Assembly: GCA_036924085.1 (NCBI GenBank) | Contig: JAVGWX010000003.1 | Coordinates: forward strand, 124,140,974 to 124,204,973 | DNA length: 64,000 bases | Source of the DNA: Ariolimax columbianus | Taxonomy: Eukaryota; Mollusca; Gastropoda; Stylommatophora; Arionidae | Direction: 5' to 3' | Shown here: positions 1 through 12,049 of the stretch, in pieces | Layout: every line of letters starts with the position of its first letter | Position numbering within the stretch: position 1 is the stretch's first letter | The notes under the pieces: generated by a model | What the model saw: the letters and a program-made list of their open reading frames with translations, nothing else | What the model was told of the DNA's origin: nothing | Database searches by the model: none | Position numbers and translations under genes: made by a program

Positions 1-2866
1 AAATAGGGCCTTTATGACCCTTACAAACTTGAACTATTCAACTTTCTGGACACTGGGCCGCACATAACACTGTGAGTTAGTGAATAGGGCTTTTATGACC
101 CTTACAAACTTGAACTATTCAACTTTCTGGACACTGGGCCACACATAACACTGTGAGTTAGTGAATAGTGCTTTTATGACCCTTACAAACTTGAACTATT
201 CAACTTTCTGGACACTGGGCCGCACATAACACTGTGAGTTAGTGAATAGGGCTTTTATGACCCTTACAAACTTGAACTATTCAACTTTCTGGACACTGGG
301 CCGCACATAACACTGTGAGTTAGTGAATAGTGCTTTTATGACCCTTACAAACTTGAACTATTAAACTTTCTGGACACTGGGCCGCACATAACACTGTGAG
401 TTAGTGAATAGTGCTTTTATGACCCTTACTAACTTGAACTATTCAACTTTCTGGACACTGGGCCGCACATAACACTGTGAGTTAGTGAATAGTGCTTTTA
501 TGACCCTTACAAACTTGAACTATTCAACTTTCTGGACACTGGGCCGCACATAACACTGTGAGTTAGTGAATAGTGCTTTTATGACACTTACAAACTTGAA
601 CTATTCAACTTTCTGGACACTGGGCCGCATATAACACTGTGAGTTAGTGAATAGGGCTTTTATGACCCTTACTAACTTGAACTATTCAACTTTCTGGACA
701 CTGGGCCGCACATAACACTGTGAGTTAGTGAATAGGGCTTTTATGACCCTTACAAACTTGAACTATTCAACTTTCTGGACACTGGGCCGCACATAACACT
801 GTGAGTTAGTGAATAGGGCTTTTATGACCCTTACTAACTTGAACTATTCAACTTTCTGGACAATGGGCCACACATAACACTGTGAGTTAGTGAATAGTGC
901 TTTTATGACCCTTACAAACTTGAACTATTCAACTTTCTGGACACTGGGCCGCACATAACACTGTGAGTTAGTGAATAGGGCTTTTATGACCCTTACAAAC
1001 TTGAACTATTCAACTTTCTGGACACTGGGCCGCACATAACACTGTGAGTTAGTGAATAGTGCTTTTATGACCCTTACAAACTTGAACTATTCAACTTTCT
1101 GGACACTGGGCCGCACATAATACTGTGAGTTAGTGAATAGGGCTTTTATGACCCTTACAAACTTGAACTATTCAACTTTCTGGACACTGGGCCGCACATA
1201 ACACTGTGAGTTAGTGAATAGGGCTTTTATGACCCTTACAAACTTGAACTATTCAACTTTCTGGACACTGGGCCGCACATAACACTGTGAGTTAGTGAAT
1301 AGTGCTTTTATGACCCTTACAAACTTGAACTATTCAAATTTCTGGACACTGGGCCGCACATAACACTGTGAGTTAGTGAATAGTGCTTTTATGACCCTTA
1401 CAAGCTTGAACTATTCAACTTTCTGAACACTAAGCCGCACATAACACTGTGAGTTAGTGAATAGTGCTTTTTTGACACTTGCAAACTTGAACTATTCAAC
1501 TTTCTGGACACTGGGCCGCACATAACACTGTGAGTTAGTGAATAGGGCTTTTATGACCCGTACTAACTTGAACTATTCAACTTTCTGGACACTGGGCCGC
1601 ACATAACACTGTGAGTTAGTGAATAATGCTTTTATGACCCTTACAAACTTGAACTATTCAACTTTCTGGACACTGGGCCGCACATAACACTGTGAGTTAG
1701 TGAATAGTGCTTTTATGACCTTTACAAACTTGAACTATTCAACTTTCTGGACACTGGGCCGCACATAACACTGTGAGTTCGTGAATAGGGCTTTTATGAC
1801 CCTTACAAACTTGAACTATTCAACTTTCTGGACACTGGGCCGCACATAACACTGTGAGTTAGTGAATAGTGCTTTTATGACACTTACAAACTTGAACTAT
1901 TCAACTTTCTGGACACTGGGCCGCACATAACACTGTGAGTTAGTGAATAGGGCTTTTATGACCCTTACTAACTTGAACTATTCAACTTTCTGGACAATGG
2001 GCCGCACATAACACTGTGAGTTAGTGAATAGTGCTTTTATTACCCTTACAAACTTGAACTATTCAACTTTCTGGACATTGGGCCGCACATAACACTGTGA
2101 GTTAGTGAATAGTGCTTTTATGACACTTACAAACTTGAACTATTCAACTTTCTGGACACTGGGCCGCACATAACACTGTGAGTTAGTGAATAGGGCTTTT
2201 ATGACCCTTACTAACTTGAACTATTCAACTTTCTGGACACTGGGCCGCACATAACACTGTGAGTTAGTGAATAGTGCTTTTATGACCCTGACAAACTTGA
2301 ACTATTCAACTTTCTGGACACTGGGCCGCACATAACACTGTGAGTTAGTGAATAGTGCTTTTATGACCCTTACAACTTGAACTATTCAACTTTCTGGACA
2401 CTGGGCCGCACATAACACTGTGAGTTAGTGAATAGTGCTTTTATGACCCTTACAAACTTGAACTATTCAACTTTCTGGACACTTGGCCGCACATAACACT
2501 GTGAGTTAGTGAATAGTGCTTTTATGACCCTTACAAACTTGAACTATTCAACTTTCTGAACACTAAGCCGCACATAAGCCTGTGAGTTAGTGAATAGTGC
2601 TTTTTTGACACTTGCAAACTTGAACTATTCAACTTTCTGGACACTGGGCCGCACATAACACTGTGAGTTAGTGAATAGGGCTTTTATGACCCTTACTAAC
2701 TTGAACTATTGAACTTTCTGGACACTGGGCCGCACATAACACTGTGAGTTAGTGAATAATGCTTTTATGACCCTTACAAACTTGAACTATTCAACTTTCT
2801 GGACACTGGGCCGCACATAACACTGTGAGTTAGTGAATAGGGCTTTTATGACCCTTACAAACTTGA
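1..2866. repeat. 81-bp satellite array, about 35 monomers
   Basis: Head-to-tail monomers of 81 bp begin at 2, 83, 164 and so on, and stop abruptly at 2866. The array runs off the left edge, so its true length is unknown. Monomers differ at a few diagnostic sites: AATAGGGC or AATAGTGC at the start, GACCC or GACAC, ACAAAC or ACTAAC. One monomer near 2371 has lost a base. Although 81 is divisible by three, stops occur in every frame and no long ORF crosses it. The variants are linked in multi-monomer blocks (see findings). Confidence 0.98.
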
Positions 2867-3282
2867 CTGGGAAGACATAGATAATAAGAATGTTCCAAAG
2901 TGATGGTTGGTGTCAACTATCGAACTACCTCTGAAAATTGATGAAGTTGACGATAAGTGATGATCATATCTCTACAGACTCTTCTAGAATTATTCTGAAG
3001 GTGGGCGATCGCTGCAGTTGAAAACCAGCGTGCTCCTCCCGCAGTCGTTCGTCTACTACCTCTCTGAGTCTTCCTATTCATCAAGCTACAAAGTACTTTC
3101 AATGGCACTGATAGTAGCGGACTTTCAAACGCTAATTCTTGCAGTCAGATAGATCTATCTTCTTCGAAATATGCTGCATTATACCCAGCTGTAAATAAAT
3201 AATCGAATTACGGTTAGAGAAGACAAGGAATGATGAGTGAAACTGATCACCTCACCTAAGAACAAACTCAGATCTAGTACAT
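2867..3282. other. Unassigned sequence beside satellite
   Basis: The satellite stops mid-monomer and is followed by non-repetitive sequence. A 63-codon minus-strand ORF at 2917-3108 has no recognisable motif. The part from about 3210 resembles the body of the SINE3 family (an AAGACAAGG-AATG stretch followed by CTGATCACC). Confidence 0.4.
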
Positions 3283-3673
3283 TAAAGTCTCGTTACGCAG
3301 CTACCTCAGAAATGAGGTACCTAAGAAAGGCGGTTCAGGTGACGGGACAAGATCCGTAACCAGACAATACGTAGCAATCTAAAGTTCAACCCCTGCAGAC
3401 ACGAGTGGTGCAGTCCCAACTACAGTGGTTTGGCCATGTCTGTAGAATGGAAGAAGATCGGATACCAAGGCAGTCATGGGAGATAAAAAGTCAAGGACGC
3501 AGACCCCCAGGACGTCCCAAAGTACGTTGGGAAGACAACATACAACAGTCTCTATGTATTAGAGGGCTGGATTGGAAAGAGGCCAGGAAAAAGACGACGG
3601 ATAGAACAGTGTGGCGTTCTCTATCGCAAACCTCTACACCTCACGGTAGAAGAGGAGTGACTAAGTAAGTAAG
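3283..3673 (+). pseudogene. LINE reverse transcriptase C-terminal fragment with TAAG tail
   Basis: Plus-strand translation gives the post-RT region of a non-LTR retrotransposon: MRYLRKAVQVTG, then a frameshift near 3380-3395, then LQWFGHVCRMEEDRIPRQ and GRRPPGRPKVRWEDNIQQ, ending at a stop at 3666. The WFGHV(x)RM and GRPxxRW motifs are typical of the C-terminal tail of animal LINE ORF2 proteins. A short TAAG microsatellite follows directly (3660-3673), as expected for a LINE 3' end. The EN and RT domains are missing, so this is a dead 5'-truncated copy. Confidence 0.8.
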
Positions 3674-3870
3674 TCTCTGTGGCGAAGTGGTCAAGCCGGT
3701 CGGGGTTCGATTTCGAACTGTGACGGTCTGTCCATGATGTCAATCGCTGGAGCTTACAGAGTTCTGCTTTGTGCGATGCTCTCTGCCGAGAGAGGCCGAG
3801 CTAAAATGGGGAAAAAACCCGAGGCAATGAAGTCGAGCCCCCGCTTAAAGTTCTTTTTTTTATCATTACG
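3674..3870 (+). mobile_element. tRNA-derived SINE, degenerate
   Basis: A strong Pol III A box (TGGCGAAGTGGTCAAG) is followed within about 25 bp by a strong B box (GGTTCGATTTC). That spacing is too short for a tRNA, so the anticodon arm appears deleted. It directly follows the TAAG tail of the LINE fragment. The body end is approximate. Confidence 0.6.
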
Positions 3871-4640
3871 CATTTTTATTCTACCTGTGGTTTTTACATA
3901 TAAATACATGTTTAAAACAAAATTGTTATTCATAAGTGTTGCTGTCAGTTTAAAATTTGATAGCATTATCATGTTGTGCCTTGTCGAACACAAAAGTGTA
4001 GTTATAGGTCACGAATGGCACATTTCAAATCGCGCCCATGTTTGATTGCGTATTTACAATAAGAAAACGAACGATTCGACGTTTTCGCGAATTTGCTTGG
4101 ACGAGTGGACAAAAACATTTAGAGTGAAGGCGATCACTTCCAGCACATATTGTGAACATGTACATAATTACATTAGGGAGATAAGAACTATGTTAGAAGA
4201 AAATTTTGTGGGGCCTCTTTTATGTCCACCACACGTTAGTGTGCTCTCTCTCTCTAATGAGGCTATTGAAACTGTTTAGTCACTCACGTTCTACAAACGG
4301 GTGTAGAGACATTTTGTTCTTTTTCTTGAGGCTAGCATTTTCTACAGAAAGGGATTATCAATTCTATGTCAAACTCTTTGTTCCGCATCTAACTAGGCAG
4401 GCTACAGTGTTACAATTACTTACTCCCTTTTCGGCTTTATTAGGCATCCATTTTCGACAAACCTAACTTTTCATCATAAGTTGTTAGCTTTACTTTACTT
4501 CTCAGCTTTATTTAGTTGTTTTTGCCTAGTCCACGAGGGTCCCCGCCAATCATTGTCGTGAGTGTGATGTGCCTTTAACAACTTCATAATCTCGCAGACT
4601 CTCAATCTCGTCAGGCTGTCATGTATTGATGACATAGAAC
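3871..4640. other. No recognisable feature
   Basis: AT-rich sequence. Short ORFs of 77-103 codons on both strands lack motifs and look like chance. Confidence 0.5.
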
Positions 4641-4651
4641 ATGGCTGTTCC

Positions 4652-5421
4652 GGGAATAAGATGCTGAGCAGTGCATGAGCTGCAGCGATCCATAGCTGAC
4701 TGCTAGCGTTATGGCCTGCGACCCTGAGCTGCCAAGACCCTTCTACACCTCCACGCGGTGATTCTGAATAACAGGCTGCAACAGGGCAGACTGGCTAAGG
4801 ACAAGAGATCGAAGAGGGAAGGCTAGCCCGGTATCAAAAATGAATGCTGAAGTCGAATGTGTCTAACCGAAAGATGCAAATATTGCAGTCAACTACGACA
4901 CAACGCATTGTGTTCTCCGGACAACGTCCCAATGCAGAGCACTTTTCAGGGCTTGGTAGTGGGAGTTTGAGAACGTTCAGGGCTTGGTAGTGGAAGTTTG
5001 AGAACGTTCAGGGCTTGGTAGTGGAAGTTTGAGAACGTTCAGGGCTTGGTAGTGGAAGTTTGAGAACGTTCAGAGCTTGGTAGCGGGAGTTTGAGAGCGT
5101 TCAGGGCTTGGTAGTGGGAGTTTGAGAACGTTCAGGTCTTGGTAGTGGAAGTTTGAGAACGTTCAGAGCTTGGTAGCGGGAGTTTAAGAGCGTTCAGGGC
5201 TTGGTAGTGGGAGTTTGAGAGCGTTCAGGGCTTGGTAGTGGGAGTTTGAGAACGTTCAGAGCTTGGTAGCGGGAGTTTGAGAGCGTTCAGGGCTTGGTAG
5301 TGGGAGTTTGAGAGCGTTCAGGGCTTGGTAGTGGGAGTTTGAGAACGTTCAGGTCTTGGTAGTGGAAGTTTGAGAACGTTCAGGGCTTGGTAGTGGGCGT
5401 TTGCGAACGAACGAAGAACCT
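4652..5421 (+). mobile_element. SINE1 copy with expanded 3' module
   Basis: Homologous to the copies at 22257-22617 (minus), 31242-31595 (plus) and 58296-58696 (minus). It has the SINE1 head (AAGATGCTGAGCAG), the core (GATCGAAGAGGGAA, then CAACGCATT) and the 3' end (GCGAACGAACGAAGAA). Other copies are about 350-400 bp. This one is about 770 bp because the last 31 bp before the tail became a 15-copy minisatellite. Confidence 0.85.
4944..5405. repeat. 31-bp minisatellite, about 15 copies, inside SINE1
   Basis: The unit contains GTTCAGGGCTTGGTAGTGGG. The same segment occurs once, just before the tail, in the other SINE1 copies (for example near 31550). Monomer variants (GGG, AGAG or GTC before CTTGG; TGGGAG, TGGAAG or CGGGAG) are interspersed in a partly repeated order. 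Confidence 0.95.
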
Positions 5422-5867
5422 CGTGGTCGCAGATTCCTGTCTGTTTCGAAAAATTTAAAGGCACGTTTACCTTTCATTACGATCCTTATTATCATTACTG
5501 GCGTCCACCGGAAAGATTTATAGGGCTAAGAAATAAAGGTCACTATCCCTTGCTGTCGCCAAGCTAACTTTTTATTTGAACTCCAGTATGAAAAACCCAT
5601 TACCTAACCGAGGTTGGATCTCATGTCCCTTTTGTCAAAAGATCAATATCCATGCAGTCCGAAAACAAACTCCTCTAAAATTGTTTTTCCTTCCTATTTG
5701 TATATCTCTTACAGCGTCAATATCCATTTTTGTTGCGTTAGCTCATCCCTGTTGTATTCACTTTTTTCATTCATCTTGTCAGTCTTGTTAACTGCTTCTG
5801 CATGCGTCCGTTATCCTGAACATTTAGTTCCCCATTAAATATCCCCATCTAGAGCTCACTAATATAT
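5422..5867. other. No recognisable feature
   Basis: Two short overlapping plus-strand ORFs (5576-5838) have no motif. Nothing else is supported. Confidence 0.5.
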
Positions 5868-6030
5868 TACTTAACTTAATGTCTTTATACTGGTTTAGAA
5901 GACTACAAAGTATGTATACAACCAGTTTCTTTGAGGGTGGTTTAACCGATGTGCGAGTCCATCTTAATAGACTCAAACGCTAGAGCTAAGTAGACCCGCA
6001 GACTCCATCTTTAGATGCTCTTAACATGCC
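5868..6030 (-). mobile_element. SINE4 fragment with CR1-like 3' tail
   Basis: Read on the minus strand, the end carries AACTGGTTGTATACA, CTTCTAAACCAGTATAAAG and a TTAAG run, as in the 3' end of the CR1-like LINEs at 34931 and 59750. The body instead matches the elements at 47535-47830 and 11640-12025. I infer a non-autonomous element that shares the LINE tail. Confidence 0.65.
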
Positions 6031-6164
6031 ATCTGGGGAAAGGTACAAATAAATTAGGTAAATTTTTAATTTTACATTTTGTCCGGGAAGCTGCCGTCAA
6101 GCCTACTCTTTTCGATTTCCAACTGCCAAGGAATTTTTAACGTGATCAACAATAAAGACGGGAG

Positions 6165-6312
6165 TCCGATCTCACCACCTAGAGCTCAGAGATATTTTTA
6201 CCAGAAGATCCAAGTGCAAAAAATCTCGGTCTCCACCGTGATTCGAACCCGCGACCTCTGTTGCAATCTTTTACATGATGAGATTACTAGTCCCATGCAC
6301 AACTCACTTTAG
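6165..6312 (-). mobile_element. tRNA-derived SINE fragment
   Basis: On the minus strand there is a near-perfect B box in CGGGTTCGAATCACGG. The upstream A box is degenerate and the region does not fold as a full tRNA, so I call it a SINE or tRNA relic. Confidence 0.55.
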
Positions 6313-6825
6313 GATCCGTTCACTGCAAACATACAGTGGTTCTATTATTGTTTCCAAGTTAATGGACCTCATATTCACACAAGGATTGGTCCTGTATCTA
6401 CTCAAGAGAAACCTCTTGATACGTTTTCAATCATCATCATCATCAATGATCAACTTTGTACATATTAACTTCGAAAACAACAAATAAAACAAACAAACAG
6501 CAAGACATGCCACATTCAATAAAGCAATAAGAGAAATAAAATAATTGAACATAACTTTAATAAGTCAACCTAATCTGTGCCAGTAGACCTTATACATCAA
6601 CAATTGACCACAACATTTACAGGTGATTGAGCTGCTGCCTTCACACATGGAAGTAAACAATTAACTGTCATTTTAAATGTGTACAAAATATCAACAACAG
6701 ACAACACACATGGAGTTCCATTTGGGACATCATGCTGCATGAAATATAAAATATAAATATTAATTCATATAGCTGCTACGACGAATATGTTGAGTCCACA
6801 TAAAACACTGTCGGTGGCAACTGGA

Positions 6826-7301
6826 AAATTCTAAAGCAATTTCAGAGCGGAGGCAGAGGCACTGAAGGCTGCAGTAAAAGCAATGCTGACAGGCGAAAGC
6901 AATGAAAGCCTGATAGTCCTGTTTACAGATGCCCTGGCCATGGCTACAGCACTAAAAAGCCAGAAAAATACTGACCTTAATGATTTAAGAGCAGTACAAG
7001 AGAGCAGGTCATGGTCTTCAGACTCCACACAGGCCACAACAGACTGAGGTACCACCTATTCAATAAACTGAAGATAGGTGGCCCTGACGAATGCACCTGT
7101 GGTACAGGGAAAATGGCCGCTAAACATCTGCTGCAAAATTGCCCGACATACGAGGACCAGAAAAAGCACATGTGGCCATCACCAGTGACTACACTAGACA
7201 AGCTCTATGGCAGTGTCGACAACCTCAGAATGACAGCTGCTTTCTTTGAACAAATTCAAGTTGACGTCTGACAGTGTACGAAGAAGAAGAAGAAGAAGAG
7301 T
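6826..7301 (+). pseudogene. LINE ORF2 RNase H and C-terminal fragment, GAA tail
   Basis: From about 6829 the plus strand reads FRAEAEALKAAVKAML, then IVLFTDALAMATALKS, which fits an RNase H fold (the AEALALKAAL helix and a TDALS-type strand). After a frameshift near 7000 comes the LINE C-terminal zinc-knuckle-like region: LHTGHNRLRYHLFNKL, CTCGTGKMAAKHLLQNC, then KLYGSVDNLRMTAAFF and a stop at 7271. A GAA microsatellite at 7279-7300 is the apparent 3' tail. An RNase H after RT is typical of I-clade-like LINEs. EN and RT are missing. Confidence 0.8.
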
Positions 7302-7329
7302 CCACATAAACACTGATCCCCAAATGGGT

Positions 7330-7640
7330 CATGGTATCCTTACTGGGGAGGATGATGATGAATGATCACAACAAGTAAGTTTACTTTTTTGTGTGCCACA
7401 AAAACGGGTGTTAAGTTGTGGGTTGCAGTAGCTTTCCTCATCCCGAGTTTGCTGATGAAGGTGGACTGGTATATTCCAGGCAGCTCTGCTATGCTTGGCT
7501 TTTATCTTTATATTGCTCACTACTGCAGCCAACTTGTCAATCCCCCACCTCGTTAACCAGACTGTCATGAAACAGTCTGTTTGCAGGGATAACTGCATGG
7601 AAGTGAGGTGGGGTCTTGGTCAGTATATTTCACCAGTCCT
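7330..7640 (-). mobile_element. SINE2 copy, diverged
   Basis: Matches the SINE2 family defined by the copy at 61444-61795. Landmarks in order on the plus strand are TTTGTGTGCCAC, GTGTTAAG, TTGCAGTAGCTTTCCTC, GATGAAGGTGGACTGG, TATGCTTGGCTT, CCACCTCGTTAACCAGACTG and GGGGTCTTGGTCAGTAT. It is antisense, with the tail side on the left. Confidence 0.75.
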
Positions 7641-8950
7641 TGAGTCCTTTAGTGGTGGAACTTTACTCCAGCTGGGGTGAAAATAGGGACAATATTAGAA
7701 GACACACACAAACACAAAATACCTTACTGCTGAGACAGAAGGCAGTAATGTTTATATATTCAGATAGGAAAACTGTCTTACTATTATTAGAGACAGGTTC
7801 CAGCAAATGAAACCAACATCAAGAAAGGAAGTCCTATCAAACATTGCCGTCGAGGATGAAATAACTTTTCTGTGCTAGGTCTCTGAATTATCTTTCTTGT
7901 AAGACAGAGTGACCAGTTCTCTTCTTCAATATCTTGCCTTCCCTAACAGTAAATTAGATACCATCAAAATCGTAGTAGACTGCAGCGTTTCGATACCAGG
8001 GAGATAACCAGGTGTCATTTCCACAAGAAACCATGGTCGAAGTATTTGGTCTAACCCAGAAGTGGAACAATACACCCAGGTCAGAATCTGACGACCATGG
8101 CCTGTAACCCACTAGGCACACACACACACACACACTGCTTGAGTTGTAACAGGCAGGTGCTTCCTACTTGACAGAAGACATACACATCATCTACATCCCC
8201 CTACTTTTTTGTCCCTTTTAACAAATGGGGGCTATCCCTGTAATTGATCATCTTGAAAAAGTTGGGAGTGAAGCCCATCATATGTTATTGTTCTGGTTGT
8301 TCAACACATATATATGTGCCACTGCAGTAAAAGTCAATACCGGTAATGGGTGGCGCAAATATTAACAAGGTTGAACAACAGTTTAACATGAGAACAGTAA
8401 CAGAAGTTAACGCATTTCACATAAACAGGTCATTATGAAGGACTGGACCAACGAGAACAATACAGACAAGCAGCCAACTAAATTACCACTAGTATAATAC
8501 AAAATGAAAGTCTTAATAAAAATACAATAATTCGCGGGTGTCAGAACCGATTTTGCTGGTACTCCTCAGTTGGTAGAAAAGTTTTACATCATGAAGTTGC
8601 TAACCACAAACACTGCCATCTGCTGTGGTTTATGCAACATGCTGATGTGGATCATTCGTGCTAATTTCTACTGCCCAATATCGTCTCTGTGATCAGTAAG
8701 CGAGTCTATCAGACTTATTATTATGGCTTTCATTTAAGGTGCTGGGGCCCAGCAAAAGGATTTATTGAACTGTGGAATAAAGGCTGTTTGTTCTGGCAGT
8801 AGGCACAGTGTACAGGATAGGTTTTCATTTTACCAACAATAGAAAATCAACTCATGCCGGACCGAGATTTTGGATGTGTTCCCTTTGACAGAAGAACAGA
8901 ATCCAAACCGTTTGGCTACCACTTATCCATAAAGGAGAGTACGAATGATA
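7641..8950. other. Unassigned, with a short CA repeat
   Basis: No gene or repeat is recognised apart from a CA run at about 8116-8135. Confidence 0.5.
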
Positions 8951-9330
8951 TCAACAATCTACCAGGTTTTCTCCATCTTTCTTGTACAATCTGCCAGGTT
9001 GTTGCCCGTCTCATGTCTTGCTTGTACAATCTGCCAGGTTGTTCCCTGTCTTGTGTCTTGCTTGTACAATCTGCCAGGTTGTTACCTGTCTCATGTCTTG
9101 CTTGTACAATCTGCCAGGATGTTCCCTGTCTCATGTCTTGATGGTACAATCTGCCAGGTTGTTCTCTGTCTTGTGTCTTGCTTGTACAATCTGCCAGGTT
9201 GTTCCCTGTTTTGTGTCTTGCTTGTACAATCTGCCAGGAAGTTCCCTGTCTCTTGTCTTGATGGTACAATCTGCCATGGTTTACCCTGTCTGTCACTTGT
9301 CCTGTTAATATATTCTGCCAGGTTTTTCGC
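8951..9330. repeat. 40-bp minisatellite, about 9 copies
   Basis: The unit includes CTTGTACAATCTGCCAGG and a TGTCTTG block; end copies are degenerate. Because 40 is not divisible by three, each frame is read in turn, and several ORFs of 95-153 codons on both strands arise simply because the unit lacks stops. Not coding. Confidence 0.95.
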
Positions 9331-10709
9331 TGTCACTCACTTGACACACAGTTTACCTCTGGCACATTCGCTCTCAACCTTCCCTTCCAGTATTGTTTTC
9401 ACCTAGGTCTTTTGTTTTTTGAAACGATCATACTATCTTTAACTGTCTGACTATAAATTAATTAATTAATTCTCTTTGTACTCTGAATTTCTCCAAGTCG
9501 TCCTTATGTTTTCTTATCTCTCCACGACATTTACGCCAGTCATCTATAAATCCATATTTCAAAGACCTCAATTCTCTTTTTCAACTGTATCTTACACTGA
9601 AAATGACAAATTTGCAGAGATTTGTGTAAATTTGAGTCTTCTTCCCCATATATGCCTATGTGGTGCACAGTCTCTTGCCTGCAAGTCTTCATATAACCAA
9701 TCTAACCTGATTGTCATTGAGATGTATGTCGTGTATCTACATCTGAGTTATAAGTGGATAGAGTAAAAACATGGATTGATAACCTGCACTAACATCAGAT
9801 AGATGTACAAAAACATTGTTTACTCCAGCCAACACAGAACTTGAAAATGAAATTCTTGGCTTCACATGTTATATATTTTGTCCTTCCAAGTTACTTCAAA
9901 TATACTTCTTAATGCCTCACCTTGAAATGTTGTATTAATACTTTGTATTTTTTTATCCATTGTTTTTGCCGCAGCTTTATACGTGTATACTGTATAAAGA
10001 ATATACTTTTAATGCAGGTACTACACAATGACATCACATATGGACCAAGGTGGTGATGCCTTTTTGTGTACTCTGCAAAAGATGGTTGAAAATGCATTTT
10101 TTTGTTTTTCTTGGTTAAAACTGGATATGATTCAACCTTTAAATATAGACTCTGTGCACATGCTAACTGTTGTGGTTGGCTGAAGCGGGTGTTATTACCA
10201 GTTGCTGCATATTTCGTCATCTAGGGGCAAGCTGAATTAATGTGTTTGTCATTGTTTTCCTGTGACATTTGATATGTTTGTCATTGTTTTCCCTGTGACA
10301 TTTGATATGAACATCGTAATTGTGTGGATTTTATGATTGTCTACTAAAAGGTTGATTGCTTTGTCTGTGATACTTGTTACCCTTATATTGTGTGACACTT
10401 TATAGTCAAGATGGCGCAAGTGGATTACCAGCAACTATCGACTAGTTATTCAGTTGTCTTTGTCATTGATTAAATTTGTGTGACTTTTATCTTTGGTTCG
10501 CGCACATCCTCACAATTTGGCTGGATTACCTCCGCTGCCTCCTGTGCGTTTCAGGCAAGCTGGATTAGTGCGCCAATCACTATGTGGGTGGCTCTGGCTT
10601 TCACTCTGTGACAACACTTTGTGAATATCTGGAACATTATTTGGCACTTAGTTTCCTGTGCCTTTTCTTATGAACATTTAGATGTAGTCCTGGTCATTCT
10701 ACATACCCA
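9331..10709. other. Unassigned, with a 32/33-bp direct duplication
   Basis: No gene is supported. A tandem duplication sits at 10245-10276 and 10277-10309; the two copies (TTTGTCATTG...TTGATATG) differ by one C. Confidence 0.55.
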
Positions 10710-10714
10710 ACCTA

Positions 10715-10910
10715 GTGGATGTTACACCCCTACTGCTTTGAGGGATACCTGTTTAGAGGAAAAGCTCTGGGTGTAAACCCTGAGGAAATATCTGCACCAC
10801 TGTGCTATCTCCAGTCATCTCAATAATGTCTTGCCATTGGCCAAAGGTAGCTCAGGACAAGAGAGTGAGGTTGACACAAATTGTGCATATCTTCCACACT
10901 TTAATCCAAA
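10715..10910. repeat. Dispersed repeat 5, copy A
   Basis: About 190 bp is collinear with 26610-26830. Shared landmarks are GGATACCT, a GTAAACCCTGAGGAAA or GTAAGCCCTAAGAAAA block, CTCCAGTC, and CCAAAGG-AGCTCAGGAC before AGAGAGTGA. No ORF or tRNA-like box was seen. Confidence 0.6.
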
Positions 10911-11639
10911 TCGTTGTTACAAGTCACCCATTTCAGCGGAAAAGGAAAAGATTGTCCATTGGCTGAACAGAGAGAGTAGTCTTCATCATACACACTAGAT
11001 GGACAAACACAACTCACACAACTGTAGCATAAGCTAACACAAAATAAACAAGTTATTTGTAAATATATTTGAAAATAATCTACTTAAAAAAACATTACAT
11101 ACAAATATATATGTTTAAGCAATATATGTGTTTGGTCAAAATTAAATTACAAGACAGGAAACAAGCAAAAAAACAAACAATACACTCTTTTACAATAACT
11201 TCTGTTAATACAAAATTCTATAAGTAAAAATGGATAGATATTTAGAATGAAATAAATACATGCCAGATGATATGAAAAACTGCAGTGCCCCATATAGTTA
11301 TGTACATAGGGATGGTGGATTTATAGAAATTTAAACAGACATCTGACAAGTCATACATCTAAGGTGTGAAGTTAACAATTGTGTTTTGTTTAGACAGTGT
11401 AAAGCTAATCAACAGGTCATTTCAACATGTCCATTCATGAAGTGGCTCATTAAATAATCTAGACCATGGCTCATGAAACAATCTAGACCATCTTTACTTT
11501 AACATAGTCTGCTACATTACAGAGCCAATGTCATGAATATAATATGCTTAGGTCATAATATGGATACCGCACTAGACAAGAAAGAAAAGACCCACTGTCC
11601 CTTCACACATGTCATAAAATGACACTGCTGCAGGGGATG
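10911..11639. other. No recognisable feature
   Basis: AT-rich sequence without motifs. Confidence 0.5.
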
Positions 11640-12025
11640 AAGTTTTAGTGATCTCACTGTACTAGACTATAGCTGAATCCAGACTTGCGCATGTTTGGGG
11701 TGTGAGTCTTATCACTAACCACTTTGCTATGCAGCCCATCAGATTGATCTAACAATGATTCATGCAACCCTACTCCAAAATAATAAGCCTGTGTGGTCTG
11801 CTGGGGTCTTTGTGTATGACAAGGACAAAAATAGTACCACTGCCTCACAGAGAGCATGTCATAAGAGGCAACTAACTGTGTGACATGGCATAACACTGAC
11901 CATGGTTAGGTGGTTTGTTTAGAGCAGCATAGATGGCGCCTAACAGGCTGCGGGCCTACTCTGCTCTAGTGTTTGAGTCTATTAAGATGGACTCACACAT
12001 AAGTTAACCACCCTCCGCAGCGCTT
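11640..12025 (+). mobile_element. SINE4-type element joined to antisense tRNA-like relic
   Basis: The right half (AGCAGCATAGATGGCG, CTATTAAGATGGACTC, AACCACCCTC) matches the SINE4 copies at 47535 and 5868, but it lacks the CR1-like tail. The left part, on the minus strand, shows a tRNA A-box-like stretch (TAGCAAAGTGGTTAGTG, about 11730), suggesting a chimera or nested relic. Confidence 0.55.
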
Positions 12026-12049
12026 ATCTCAACAAAGCAGAGTGATAAG

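Noticed and set aside
1..2866. CRISPR-like regular repeats
   Set aside because: Direct monomers without unique spacers, in an animal genome; it is a satellite.
8916..9406. Cysteine-rich repeat ORFs over the 40-bp array
   Set aside because: The period is not a multiple of three, so all frames cycle through the same words; chance openness.
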